A stretch of 15,647 bases of DNA from CAZSAL01 sp964604825 (GTDB taxonomy: Bacteria > Elusimicrobiota > Elusimicrobia > 2-01-FULL-59-12), in contig CAZSAL010000057.1 of assembly GCA_964604825.1 (NCBI GenBank), positions 1-15,647 of the forward strand, in the 5' to 3' direction. Positions 5,875 through 12,411 of this stretch are shown piece by piece (within the stretch, counting starts at the first letter, position 1; the number at the start of each line of letters is the position of its first letter). Under the pieces are notes generated by a model. That model did not search any database. It was given only the letters and a program-made list of their open reading frames with translations, and was not told the DNA's origin. Both the position numbers and the translations under genes were made by a program.

Positions 5875-6863
5875 GACTTGGAATCTCCTTCGATTTCAAA
5901 TCCCAGATCACGGATCATGGCCAAATCCGCTTCCACAGGCTGCCCTTTTGCAGTCAGGTAATCACCTATAAAAATGGAATTCGCCACGTACAGCGCCATT
6001 GCCTGAAGCGAACGAAGATGGATTTCACGCCCTCCGGCAATGCGCAGGGACGCTTCCGGATTTAAAAAGCGATATAGGCACAAAATATTCAGGCATCGCG
6101 TGGGGCTAAGTCCGTCCCTGCCGGCAAGCGGCGTGCCGTCCACTGGCATAAGAAAGTTCACGGGAAGGGATTCCACCTTCATTTCGCGCAGGGCATAAGC
6201 CAGATCGATGATATCCTCCTCGGTCTCCCCCATGCCGAGAAGCGCCCCGCAGCACACGGACAGCCCGGCGGCATGAAGCCTGCGCACGGTGGCTGCGCGG
6301 TCCGCATAAGTGTGCGTAGCGCATATCTGCTTATGGAAACGCTCGCTTGTGTTCAGATTGTGATTTACTGCATGGACGCCGGCATGCTTCAGGGCCTCCG
6401 CCTGGTCCGGTTCCAGCAGCCCCAGAGAACAGCAGATCTCGAGACGCGGATATTTTTTCCGAACAGCTTTAACGCATCCGAGAATATGCGTCAATTCCGC
6501 CGCGTTCGGTTTGCGCCCGGACGCAGCAATGCAGAATCTCCCTGCATGGAGCGCTATGGCGCGTTCAGCCATGGCAATCATTTCCTGCGACGTTATCCAT
6601 GGATACTTATTTATAGACGCTTTTGAGGACCTGGATTGCGAACAATAATGACAGTCTTCCCGGCAATTACCGCTTTTGGCATTGACCAGGTAATTGAGCT
6701 TAATCCGGTTGCCGAAATATTTATGACGCACCCTGTACGCTGCCGCGACCAGGGAAGCAGTTTCCGAAGGAGAAGATCCCAGAACCAGACTGGATTCTTC
6801 CCGGCTCAAAACCGTCCCTTTTAGGGCTTTATCCGCAAATCGATTCCAGCTCGCGCTTTTCAT
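5871..6863 (-). CDS. bioB: biotin synthase (BioB), radical SAM enzyme
   Basis: Radical-SAM enzyme that inserts sulfur between C6 and C9 of dethiobiotin. The [4Fe-4S] motif CxxxCxxC is Cys67, Cys71 and Cys74 (CREDCHYC). Candidate ligands of the sacrificial [2Fe-2S] cluster are Cys111 (GRFCIAAS), Cys144 (EICCSLG) and Cys204 (VCCGALLGMGE), together with Arg274 in LRIAGGRE. The substrate motif reads VNHNLNTS. The 330-residue length and the N-terminus WNRFADKALKGTVLSREE match the family, supporting the ATG at 6861-6863. It is the first gene of the operon, with an excellent promoter whose -10 ends only 11 bases before the ATG and no Shine-Dalgarno in between, so the mRNA may be nearly leaderless. 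No clear BirA operator is visible. Confidence 0.97.
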   Translation of the reverse strand: MKSASWNRFADKALKGTVLSREESSLVLGSSPSETASLVAAAYRVRHKYFGNRIKLNYLVNAKSGNCREDCHYCSQSRSSKASINKYPWITSQEMIAMAERAIALHAGRFCIAASGRKPNAAELTHILGCVKAVRKKYPRLEICCSLGLLEPDQAEALKHAGVHAVNHNLNTSERFHKQICATHTYADRAATVRRLHAAGLSVCCGALLGMGETEEDIIDLAYALREMKVESLPVNFLMPVDGTPLAGRDGLSPTRCLNILCLYRFLNPEASLRIAGGREIHLRSLQAMALYVANSIFIGDYLTAKGQPVEADLAMIRDLGFEIEGDSKS

Positions 6864-6874
6864 CTGATGTACCC

Positions 6875-6903
6875 ATTATAAGGATAAAAATTTCACTTGC
6901 CAA
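6875..6903 (-). promoter_or_regulatory. sigma70-like promoter of the biotin operon
   Basis: On the minus strand a -35 TTGGCA (6898-6903) and a consensus -10 TATAAT (6875-6880) are separated by exactly 17 bp. The -10 ends 11 bases before the bioB ATG, so transcription should begin within a few bases of the start codon. It overlaps the upstream region of the divergent kinase gene. Confidence 0.75.
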
Positions 6904-6932
6904 AACGACATTTCCAAGCTAGCTTATGTCGT

Positions 6933-8261
6933 ATGCTGGGATTAAAAGATACCTTTAAACGGCTGAGCCAGACATTGAGAACCCCGATTTATTCCGCAGA
7001 CTCGGCAGCGCTGATCTGGCTGCGCTGGCTGGTCTGCATGAATCTGCTGTTTTTCAGCCTGTACATTCCTGAAACCGGCAAGTGGGGACAAATGTTCTTC
7101 CCTCTGGCCATGACCGGCCTTTACGCGCTTTCCAATGTTGCCCTGACAATATACCCGAAAATCCGCTGGAGGGCCGGTATATTTCTCTTTGATCTGGTCA
7201 TCGTCGGCATTATTCTCTATGGGTCCGTAGGACTGGATTCAAATCTTTTCCTGACCTGTTTTTCCATTGTCTACCTTGCCACGCTCAGCAAACGCGTTAA
7301 AGATACCTTCGTTATCGCTTTTTTCAGCAGCATCCTTTATACCGTGCTGACCCTCCACCGGAATCGCATGGATCTGACGGATTCAAGGCTGCTTTTGCGC
7401 TTCCCCTTCTTTTTCATTCTCGCCCTTCTAACCAGCTATCTTGCTGAGGAAACCGAGAAGACACGCCAGAAAGTTCAAACTCTTACGCGAAGCGCCACTC
7501 GCCTTATGGCAGAACGCGATGAGGCCGTGATTGAACTGAGGAAGAAAGAGGAGGATCTGATTCAGGCCGAAAAAATGAGCGCCATGGGGCACCTCTCCGG
7601 CGCGCTCGCTCATGAAATCAGAAACCCGTTATGCGTGGTGGTTGGCTATACCGGAGAAATTATCGCTTCGCTGAAAGAAGACGATCCCCTCAAGCCCATT
7701 ATGCAGACTATTCTGCGCTGCGGAAACCGCTGCAACGAACTTGTAGATAACCTGCTGCGCTTCTCGCGAATACCGAAAAACGAGGAAGTCTTTCACATTA
7801 ATGAAGTTATTGAAGACGCTATGGTGCTTGCCAAACTCGCAGCTCAGAAAACCCCTGTTAAGATGCTGTCGGATTTCCATGACGATCTCTTTTTCCAGGG
7901 GCATCGCAGTGAGATCCAGCAGATCATCCTGAACCTCTGCACGAATGCCATCGACGCCATGCCGGGCGGCGGCATCATCACCATACGTACCGCCGCAGAA
8001 AACGTGGCTAACAAAGACTGGATCTGCATTTCCGTTCAGGATACGGGAGCAGGCATTCCCCCCGAAATCCAGGAAAAAATATTTAATCCCTTTTTCACCA
8101 CCAAGGAACCCGGGAAGGGCACCGGCCTCGGCTTGAGCATTATCAGTGACATCGTGCGGAAATATGACGGCACTATTGAAGTCAAATCCGAGGTAGGACT
8201 TGGAACCAAATTTATTATTCGCCTGCCTGTAGCAAAATCCCCCGAACCAGTAGAAGCCTGA
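6933..8261 (+). CDS. membrane sensor histidine kinase, NtrB-like, orphan
   Basis: Sensor kinase of a two-component system, about 442 residues. The N-terminal third has five or six hydrophobic segments (counted from the first possible TTG at 6897: about 39-57, 67-86, 94-112, 117-131, 138-152 and 168-182). A probable coiled coil (~184-228) follows, then the HisKA H-box SGALAHEIRNP with phospho-acceptor His239. The HATPase has N-box NLCTNAIDAMPGG, G1 DTGAGIP, F-box FNPFFTTK and G2 GKGTGLGLS, all intact. No periplasmic sensor, PAS or receiver domain is seen. The start is unsure: ATG 6933 is given, while TTG 6897 adds 12 residues and has AAGGA 12 bases upstream. It is transcribed divergently from bioB, and the next gene converges on it, so no cognate regulator lies nearby. 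Ligand and target are unknown. Confidence 0.88.
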   Translation: MLGLKDTFKRLSQTLRTPIYSADSAALIWLRWLVCMNLLFFSLYIPETGKWGQMFFPLAMTGLYALSNVALTIYPKIRWRAGIFLFDLVIVGIILYGSVGLDSNLFLTCFSIVYLATLSKRVKDTFVIAFFSSILYTVLTLHRNRMDLTDSRLLLRFPFFFILALLTSYLAEETEKTRQKVQTLTRSATRLMAERDEAVIELRKKEEDLIQAEKMSAMGHLSGALAHEIRNPLCVVVGYTGEIIASLKEDDPLKPIMQTILRCGNRCNELVDNLLRFSRIPKNEEVFHINEVIEDAMVLAKLAAQKTPVKMLSDFHDDLFFQGHRSEIQQIILNLCTNAIDAMPGGGIITIRTAAENVANKDWICISVQDTGAGIPPEIQEKIFNPFFTTKEPGKGTGLGLSIISDIVRKYDGTIEVKSEVGLGTKFIIRLPVAKSPEPVEA

Positions 8262-8272
8262 TATCCCAATTC

Positions 8273-8358
8273 GTCATCCCCGCGTGTCGTAAGCGGGGAT
8301 CCATCAATGGAGGACCTCTTTATTAACTGGATTCCCGATTACGGATTTCGGGAATGAC
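8273..8358. repeat. Dispersed palindromic repeat with two hairpins (GTCATCCCCGC family)
   Basis: The outer ends GTCATCCCCG and CGGGAATGAC form an inverted pair. The unit contains two hairpins: ATCCCCGC/GCGGGGAT (8276-8283 with 8293-8300) and ATTCCCG/CGGGAAT (8331-8337 with 8349-8355). A related half copy begins at 15608. It fills the gap between the convergent kinase and argS genes and could act as a bidirectional terminator, although no clear U-tract follows either stem. Confidence 0.75.
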
Positions 8359-8365
8359 ACCCACT

Positions 8366-10063
8366 TTACATGCTTTCCGGGGCAGATACTCCGAGCAGGG
8401 CAAGGCCGCTTCGCAGCACTTCACGGACAGCGGCGATAAGCGCAAGACGGGCAAGAGTGAGAGTTCTTTCTTCTCCCAGCACCCGGTGATGATCGTAGAA
8501 GTGATGAAACTGGCGGCAAAGGTCCAGGAGATACGTCGCCAGGGGATGCGGAGAATCTTCCCGGATACACACCCGCAGAACAGACTCAAAAGAACTCAAC
8601 CGGCGCATCAGATCGCGCTCTTCCTTTTCCTGCAGCCTGCCCAGATCGGCTTCCAGCACGCTGCCGGCTGCGTCCGGCTGCCGGAAGATCGAACATATGC
8701 GGGCGTGCGCATACTGCAGGTAATAAACCGGGTTATCGTTAGAATGCTTCTTCGCAAGTTCGAGATCGAAGTCCATAGTTGTGTTCGGACCGCGCAGCGC
8801 GAAGAAAAAGCGGCAGGCGTCTTTCCCCACCTCATCAAGGACTTCCCGGAGAGTAATAAAATCACCCGATCGTTTTGACATGGAAACGGGAACGCCGTTA
8901 CGGGAAAGCGAAACAAGCTGATAGAGCAAAATATGCAGTCTGCCGGGATCAAACCCAAGCGCCTGAACGGATCCTTTGACGCGGGGAACGTAGCCGTGAT
9001 GATCGGCGCCCCATATATCGATCAGCCGGTCAAAACCGCGCTCAAATTTGTCCGCGTGATAGGCAATGTCTGTCGCGAAATAGGTCCACCTTCCGTCCCG
9101 GCGTTTAAGGACGCGATCCTTATCTGGCTGCCCTTTTTTAGTGGCGGCCAGACCATCCTCCTTGGACGCACTGGAGGGATGGTCACGCTGCTCTTCGTGT
9201 TCAGCGGGATTAACGAACCAAACCGCATCCTCATATTCTTCGACAAACCCTTTCTCTTTCAAAAGCGCCACATACTTGTCTACCAGGCCCTTCTGGACGA
9301 CGCTGGCCTCGCTGAACCAGGAATCAAACCGGACGCCAAAGTCCTGTAAGTCCCTGTCAATCTCCTGCTGCAGATGGCGCAGAGCGAAAGAAATGATCGT
9401 CCCAGGATCATCCACTCCCTGAGGATGCTGGGCCAGATACGTTTTGGCCACATCGCGGACATAGTCTCCGTGATAGCCTTCCTCCGGCAATTGAGTCGGT
9501 TTCCCTTCCAGCTCCCGGCACCGGGCCTGAACGGATTCGCCCAGCAACTGTACCTGGTTTCCTGCGTCATTGATGTAGTATTCGCGCGTAACGGCATAAC
9601 CGCGATGCGCCAGGATCAGCGCCAGGGAGTCTCCAAGCGCCGCGCCCCGCCCGTGTCCGACATGCAGCGGGCCCGTCGGATTTGCGGAAACAAATTCGAT
9701 CAAAACTTTTTTTCCGGCGCCTTCTGCCGATCGACCGTACGTTTCCTTCTGCTGGAGGATGGCGCGGATCTCTCCCTGCCAGGCCTGCAGACTGACTTTA
9801 AAATTCAAAAAACCCGCGCCGGCAATCGCGACTGATTCGAACAGATTTTTATCCGACGACAGGATATTCTGCAGTTCAGCAGCGACGATTTTGGGCGATT
9901 TCTTCAGCGATTTAGACAGGATGAGAGGAAGATTGGAAGCCAGGTCTGCTTCAATGCCCGGCGGCGGGTCATCCAGAGAATAAGCAGGCACGGCGACAGA
10001 CTGCTTTGCCGCCCACGGTTCCAGCAAGACATCGATGCGATGACGGATGGAATCGAGGATCAT
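8366..10063 (-). CDS. argS: arginyl-tRNA synthetase
   Basis: Class I aminoacyl-tRNA synthetase that charges tRNA-Arg. From the ATG at 10061-10063 it has 565 residues, close to the family norm. It shows the Arg-tRNA-synthetase N-terminal domain (to about residue 100), the HIGH-type signature LHVGHGRGA (residues 133-141) after FVSANPTGP, YYINDAGNQ, the TYFATDIAYH and WGADHHGYVPR segments, the KMSKS-type MSKRSGDF (395-402), and the anticodon-binding helical domain ending LALLGVSAPESM. The frame is open to another ATG at 10105, but those extra 14 codons come from the upstream dispersed repeat. Neither start has a good Shine-Dalgarno. About 29 residues (285-313) between AVWFV and DKDRVL appear to be an insertion encoded by a hairpin-containing segment. 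It is last in the proA-nadD-LCP-rsfS-argS run. Confidence 0.96.
   Translation of the reverse strand: MILDSIRHRIDVLLEPWAAKQSVAVPAYSLDDPPPGIEADLASNLPLILSKSLKKSPKIVAAELQNILSSDKNLFESVAIAGAGFLNFKVSLQAWQGEIRAILQQKETYGRSAEGAGKKVLIEFVSANPTGPLHVGHGRGAALGDSLALILAHRGYAVTREYYINDAGNQVQLLGESVQARCRELEGKPTQLPEEGYHGDYVRDVAKTYLAQHPQGVDDPGTIISFALRHLQQEIDRDLQDFGVRFDSWFSEASVVQKGLVDKYVALLKEKGFVEEYEDAVWFVNPAEHEEQRDHPSSASKEDGLAATKKGQPDKDRVLKRRDGRWTYFATDIAYHADKFERGFDRLIDIWGADHHGYVPRVKGSVQALGFDPGRLHILLYQLVSLSRNGVPVSMSKRSGDFITLREVLDEVGKDACRFFFALRGPNTTMDFDLELAKKHSNDNPVYYLQYAHARICSIFRQPDAAGSVLEADLGRLQEKEERDLMRRLSSFESVLRVCIREDSPHPLATYLLDLCRQFHHFYDHHRVLGEERTLTLARLALIAAVREVLRSGLALLGVSAPESM
9125..9211 (-). other. Hairpin-containing in-frame insertion in argS
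   Basis: This segment encodes about 29 hydrophilic residues (from NPAEHEEQRDH to ATKKGQP) between AVWFV and DKDRVL, where the family normally has only a short linker. It contains an 11-bp stem with a one-base bulge: GACCATCCTCC (9151-9161) with GGAGGGATGGTC (9173-9184) around an 11-base loop. The sequence differs from the bioA/bioF arms. The insertion is judged from memory of the family, not from an alignment. Confidence 0.5.
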
Positions 10064-10086
10064 AATAAAGCTGTCATCGCAACAGA

Positions 10087-10201
10087 TGTCATTGCGAGCG
10101 GGCAAAGCGAGTGCGGCAATCTCCGCAGTTTTGTAAAAAGGCTGAGATTACCACGTCGGCCATCCTTATTAATATCAGTGGAAAGCCTCCTTGTAATGAC
10201 A
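10087..10201. repeat. Dispersed inverted repeat (TGTCATTGCGAG family) between rsfS and argS
   Basis: The left end TGTCATTGCGAG (10087-10098) runs to GGCAATCTC (10115-10123). The right part starts GAGATTACC (10144-10152) and ends CTCCTTGTAATGACA (10187-10201). The outer and inner ends are mutual inverted complements with some mismatches. Repeats of this general sequence are, from memory, common between genes in many bacterial genomes. It occupies most of the 166-bp gap between rsfS and argS, the largest gap in that operon. Confidence 0.75.
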
Positions 10202-10229
10202 GCAAAGTCGCTCGCAACGATCCCCATGA

Positions 10230-10601
10230 TTATTTTGTTCCCTTTTTCCGAGATTCTTCCCAATGCACGGCTTTACCGCCCTCCCAGAGGTTTTCCAGGC
10301 GATAAAATTGCCGCGCGGGCGGCAGCAGGATATGCACTACAACACCGCCATAATCAATAGCCAGCCAGCGCTCGGTGAAGCGGCCATCCTGATGAAGTGG
10401 GCGCAACCCCAGGCTTTCCAGAGATTCACAAATTCCTTCGTAGATCGCACGCATCTGAGGGGATGATTCCGCGCCCACGATCACCATGTAGTCGGCGACA
10501 TCTGTCAAACGGCGGATGTCGAGAACAACGATATCCATCGCCTTCTTGGCTTCTGCGGCGCGCGCGATTATTTTGGCTGTTCTCCGAAAATCACGAATCA
10601 T
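10230..10601 (-). CDS. rsfS: ribosome silencing factor RsfS (Iojap/YbeB family)
   Basis: A small (123-residue) protein that binds ribosomal protein uL14 on the large subunit and blocks joining of the subunits when nutrients are scarce. The Iojap domain spans nearly the whole chain: VVLDIRRLTDVADYMVIVGAESSPQMRAI at about 25-53, ERWLAIDYGGVVVHILLP at about 77-94, and RQFYRLENLWEGG near the end. These are the standard conserved blocks. It lies eight bases after the LCP gene stop and shares the common nadD-rsfS neighbourhood, so it is probably co-transcribed with proA and nadD. A weak GAGAA precedes the ATG. Confidence 0.95.
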   Translation of the reverse strand: MIRDFRRTAKIIARAAEAKKAMDIVVLDIRRLTDVADYMVIVGAESSPQMRAIYEGICESLESLGLRPLHQDGRFTERWLAIDYGGVVVHILLPPARQFYRLENLWEGGKAVHWEESRKKGTK

Positions 10602-10609
10602 ATAGTTCT

Positions 10610-11830
10610 CTATTGAACAGGATAATCATTCCCCAGAATCACAGAAACGTCCACCTGGCGTGAGGTGTCGATCCGGCAGACCACCTCCGAATTTGCGGAT
10701 TGAAGGGCCGCAGCTACAGCCTGCGCCGGGCGGAAACGTCCGGAACGGTCAATAATAAGCGTCCGCTGCTGCCGCGTAGAGAAATTGCCGAAAATCACGA
10801 CATCAAAACCTTTTTCCCTCAATTGCTGCGTCACCTCGCGCGCCAGATTCGAGCGATTGGAAGCGTTCCAAACCTCGACGGTCGCCGGGGCGCGCGCCCC
10901 GGCCGCAACCGGAGAAGGCAGGGAAAGCGACTGTCCGGCGCCATGCACAGCAGGCGTCTGCATCAGGCTCACGATCTGCCGCGTCATATCAGGATTAACT
11001 TTCCAAAGATTGCCCATAGGCGAACCCGGCAGCGAAAACAGCCGGATGTTCGAAGCTTTCATGCGCCGCCCTTCCAGGGCGATCATGATCAGGTCCCATT
11101 TCGAAAAATTAGTATGGAAGCTCTCAAGCAGTTTACCCGCGTATCGCGGCAAACGGAATAAAACAAGCGGGCTTTCAAACCGCCGCAGGATTTCTTTGAC
11201 AAAAATCTGCTGGCGGAGCTGCCTGCCCTGATCCGCGTTATTCCCCCGGAAACGGACATATTCCAGGGCCTCACTTCCATTCATCAGATAGGTCCCGGGG
11301 TTAAAATGAATATGCAGATGCCCCCAGTTATCGTCATAATGCATCGGCTCCGTAACCCGGATGCGTATCCCTCCCATAGCGTTTATTAAATTACGGAAAC
11401 CGCCGTAATCGATTGTGAAGTAGTAGGGGATTTCGAAAGCGCCGGCAGTGCCTGAAGAAAGAATGGTTTCCACCATGCCTTTGACCGCCTGCGAAGCCGC
11501 ATCAAAACTTTTCCCTGAACGGCGAAAGTTATAAGCAAATATTTCGTTAATCCTGATTATCCGCGGCGCCCCGGGGACTACGACATTGGTGTCGCGCGGA
11601 ATGGAAAGAACGTCAAGATAACGGTTTTTGGGATCATAGGAAACAACCATTATCGTGTCGGAATGACGGGCATTATCTTCGTAGTCGCTTCCCAGCACAA
11701 TACCGGTGACAGGCCTGCCTTTTACCAGCGCGCGGCCTACGGGACTGTGCCAGACGATGGCCATGGCTGCGACCGAGCAGAATAAACAGAACCCGCCGAC
11801 CATCCATTCAAACCAAAGAGTACGTTTCAT
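10610..11830 (-). CDS. LCP (LytR-CpsA-Psr) family protein with C-terminal LytR_C domain
   Basis: A membrane-anchored 406-residue protein. A single N-terminal transmembrane segment (about 7-27) leaves the rest outside the cytoplasmic membrane. The LCP domain spans about 43-225, with GIVLGSDYE, the catalytic-type HSDTIMVVSYDP (Asp58), VLSIPRDTNV (Arg79, Asp80), a strand ending YVRFRG (Arg194, Arg196) and DQGRQLRQQ (Arg203, Arg206). A LytR_C domain follows (about 317-403, starting VEVWNASNRSNLAREV). LCP enzymes transfer lipid-linked glycopolymers to peptidoglycan in Gram-positive bacteria; older annotations call them transcriptional attenuators. The substrate here is unknown. The ATG overlaps the nadD stop, so it is the third gene of the proA-nadD operon, and there is no obvious polymer-synthesis gene nearby. 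Confidence 0.93.
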   Translation of the reverse strand: MKRTLWFEWMVGGFCLFCSVAAMAIVWHSPVGRALVKGRPVTGIVLGSDYEDNARHSDTIMVVSYDPKNRYLDVLSIPRDTNVVVPGAPRIIRINEIFAYNFRRSGKSFDAASQAVKGMVETILSSGTAGAFEIPYYFTIDYGGFRNLINAMGGIRIRVTEPMHYDDNWGHLHIHFNPGTYLMNGSEALEYVRFRGNNADQGRQLRQQIFVKEILRRFESPLVLFRLPRYAGKLLESFHTNFSKWDLIMIALEGRRMKASNIRLFSLPGSPMGNLWKVNPDMTRQIVSLMQTPAVHGAGQSLSLPSPVAAGARAPATVEVWNASNRSNLAREVTQQLREKGFDVVIFGNFSTRQQRTLIIDRSGRFRPAQAVAAALQSANSEVVCRIDTSRQVDVSVILGNDYPVQ

Positions 11831-12411
11831 GTTAAGGCCGATCGATACAATTTATGTTTATATATATATTTTTCGACAGTTTCCGGCACCTGGTAGCGGA
11901 TTGAACGTTTTTGAGCCACACGTCTACGCACATCGCAGCTGGCATAAGGCACAGGAGCACCGGGCACCAGGCGCGCTTTCCGGCGAAGGGATGCAGGCAG
12001 GCTTTTCCATGAGCAGTCCGGCCTTTCCGCCACCAAAAACCGGCACTCATCTAGAAGGCGGCGGCCGCCAAGCCAGGAATCAATACCGCGAAAAGAATCC
12101 GAACCAGTAAGAAAATAGATTCCTTTTCCATATATCTGGTGGAAATGGCCGATAGCCTCCATGGAATAAACAATCCTGCGCTGGCGGATTTCCCAATCAT
12201 CTACCGTGAAACAGCCGTTTGATGCAATTGCCCTGCGGATCATTGCCAGACGATGGCAGTTGTCAATCAGCGCGGGAGACTTATGCGGCGGGATTCCTGT
12301 AGGAAGAAAAATAATGCGGTCGATGTGAAACGCTTCGCGGGCGGACTCAGCCATGAGGAGATGTCCAAAATGAATCGGGTTGAATGCCCCCCCGAAAAGC
12401 GCAACTCTCAT
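11827..12411 (-). CDS. nadD: nicotinate-nucleotide adenylyltransferase (NadD)
   Basis: Transfers AMP from ATP to nicotinate mononucleotide, giving deamido-NAD in NAD synthesis. The 194 residues start with the nucleotidyltransferase signature LFGGAFNPIHFGHLLMAE (5-22), followed by FLPTGIPPHKSP and FLTGSDSFRGIDSW. The C-terminal ISSTxIRxR motif is replaced by YASCDVRRRV, a divergence in the ATP phosphate-contacting loop that still keeps the arginines. The ATG overlaps the proA stop (ATGA), and the stop overlaps the LCP start (ATGA), indicating translational coupling. Close association of proA, nadD and rsfS is frequent in bacteria and supports the call. Confidence 0.95.
   Translation of the reverse strand: MRVALFGGAFNPIHFGHLLMAESAREAFHIDRIIFLPTGIPPHKSPALIDNCHRLAMIRRAIASNGCFTVDDWEIRQRRIVYSMEAIGHFHQIYGKGIYFLTGSDSFRGIDSWLGGRRLLDECRFLVAERPDCSWKSLPASLRRKARLVPGAPVPYASCDVRRRVAQKRSIRYQVPETVEKYIYKHKLYRSALT

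Noticed and set aside
6349..6351. Asn in place of Asp in the BioB NHNLDTS motif as a possible inactivating change
   Set aside because: From memory, Bacillus/Clostridium-type BioB proteins also carry Asn here, so it is a natural variant rather than a defect.
6875..6925. BirA or BioR operator at the bioB promoter
   Set aside because: TTATCCTTATAA only loosely resembles a BioR box and no TTGTAAACC-type half sites are visible. The AAGCTAGCTT palindrome at 6916-6925 matches no biotin operator I know.
10064..10105. Earlier ATG for argS adding 14 residues
   Set aside because: The extra codons are part of the dispersed repeat, and the family N-terminus fits the ATG at 10061-10063.
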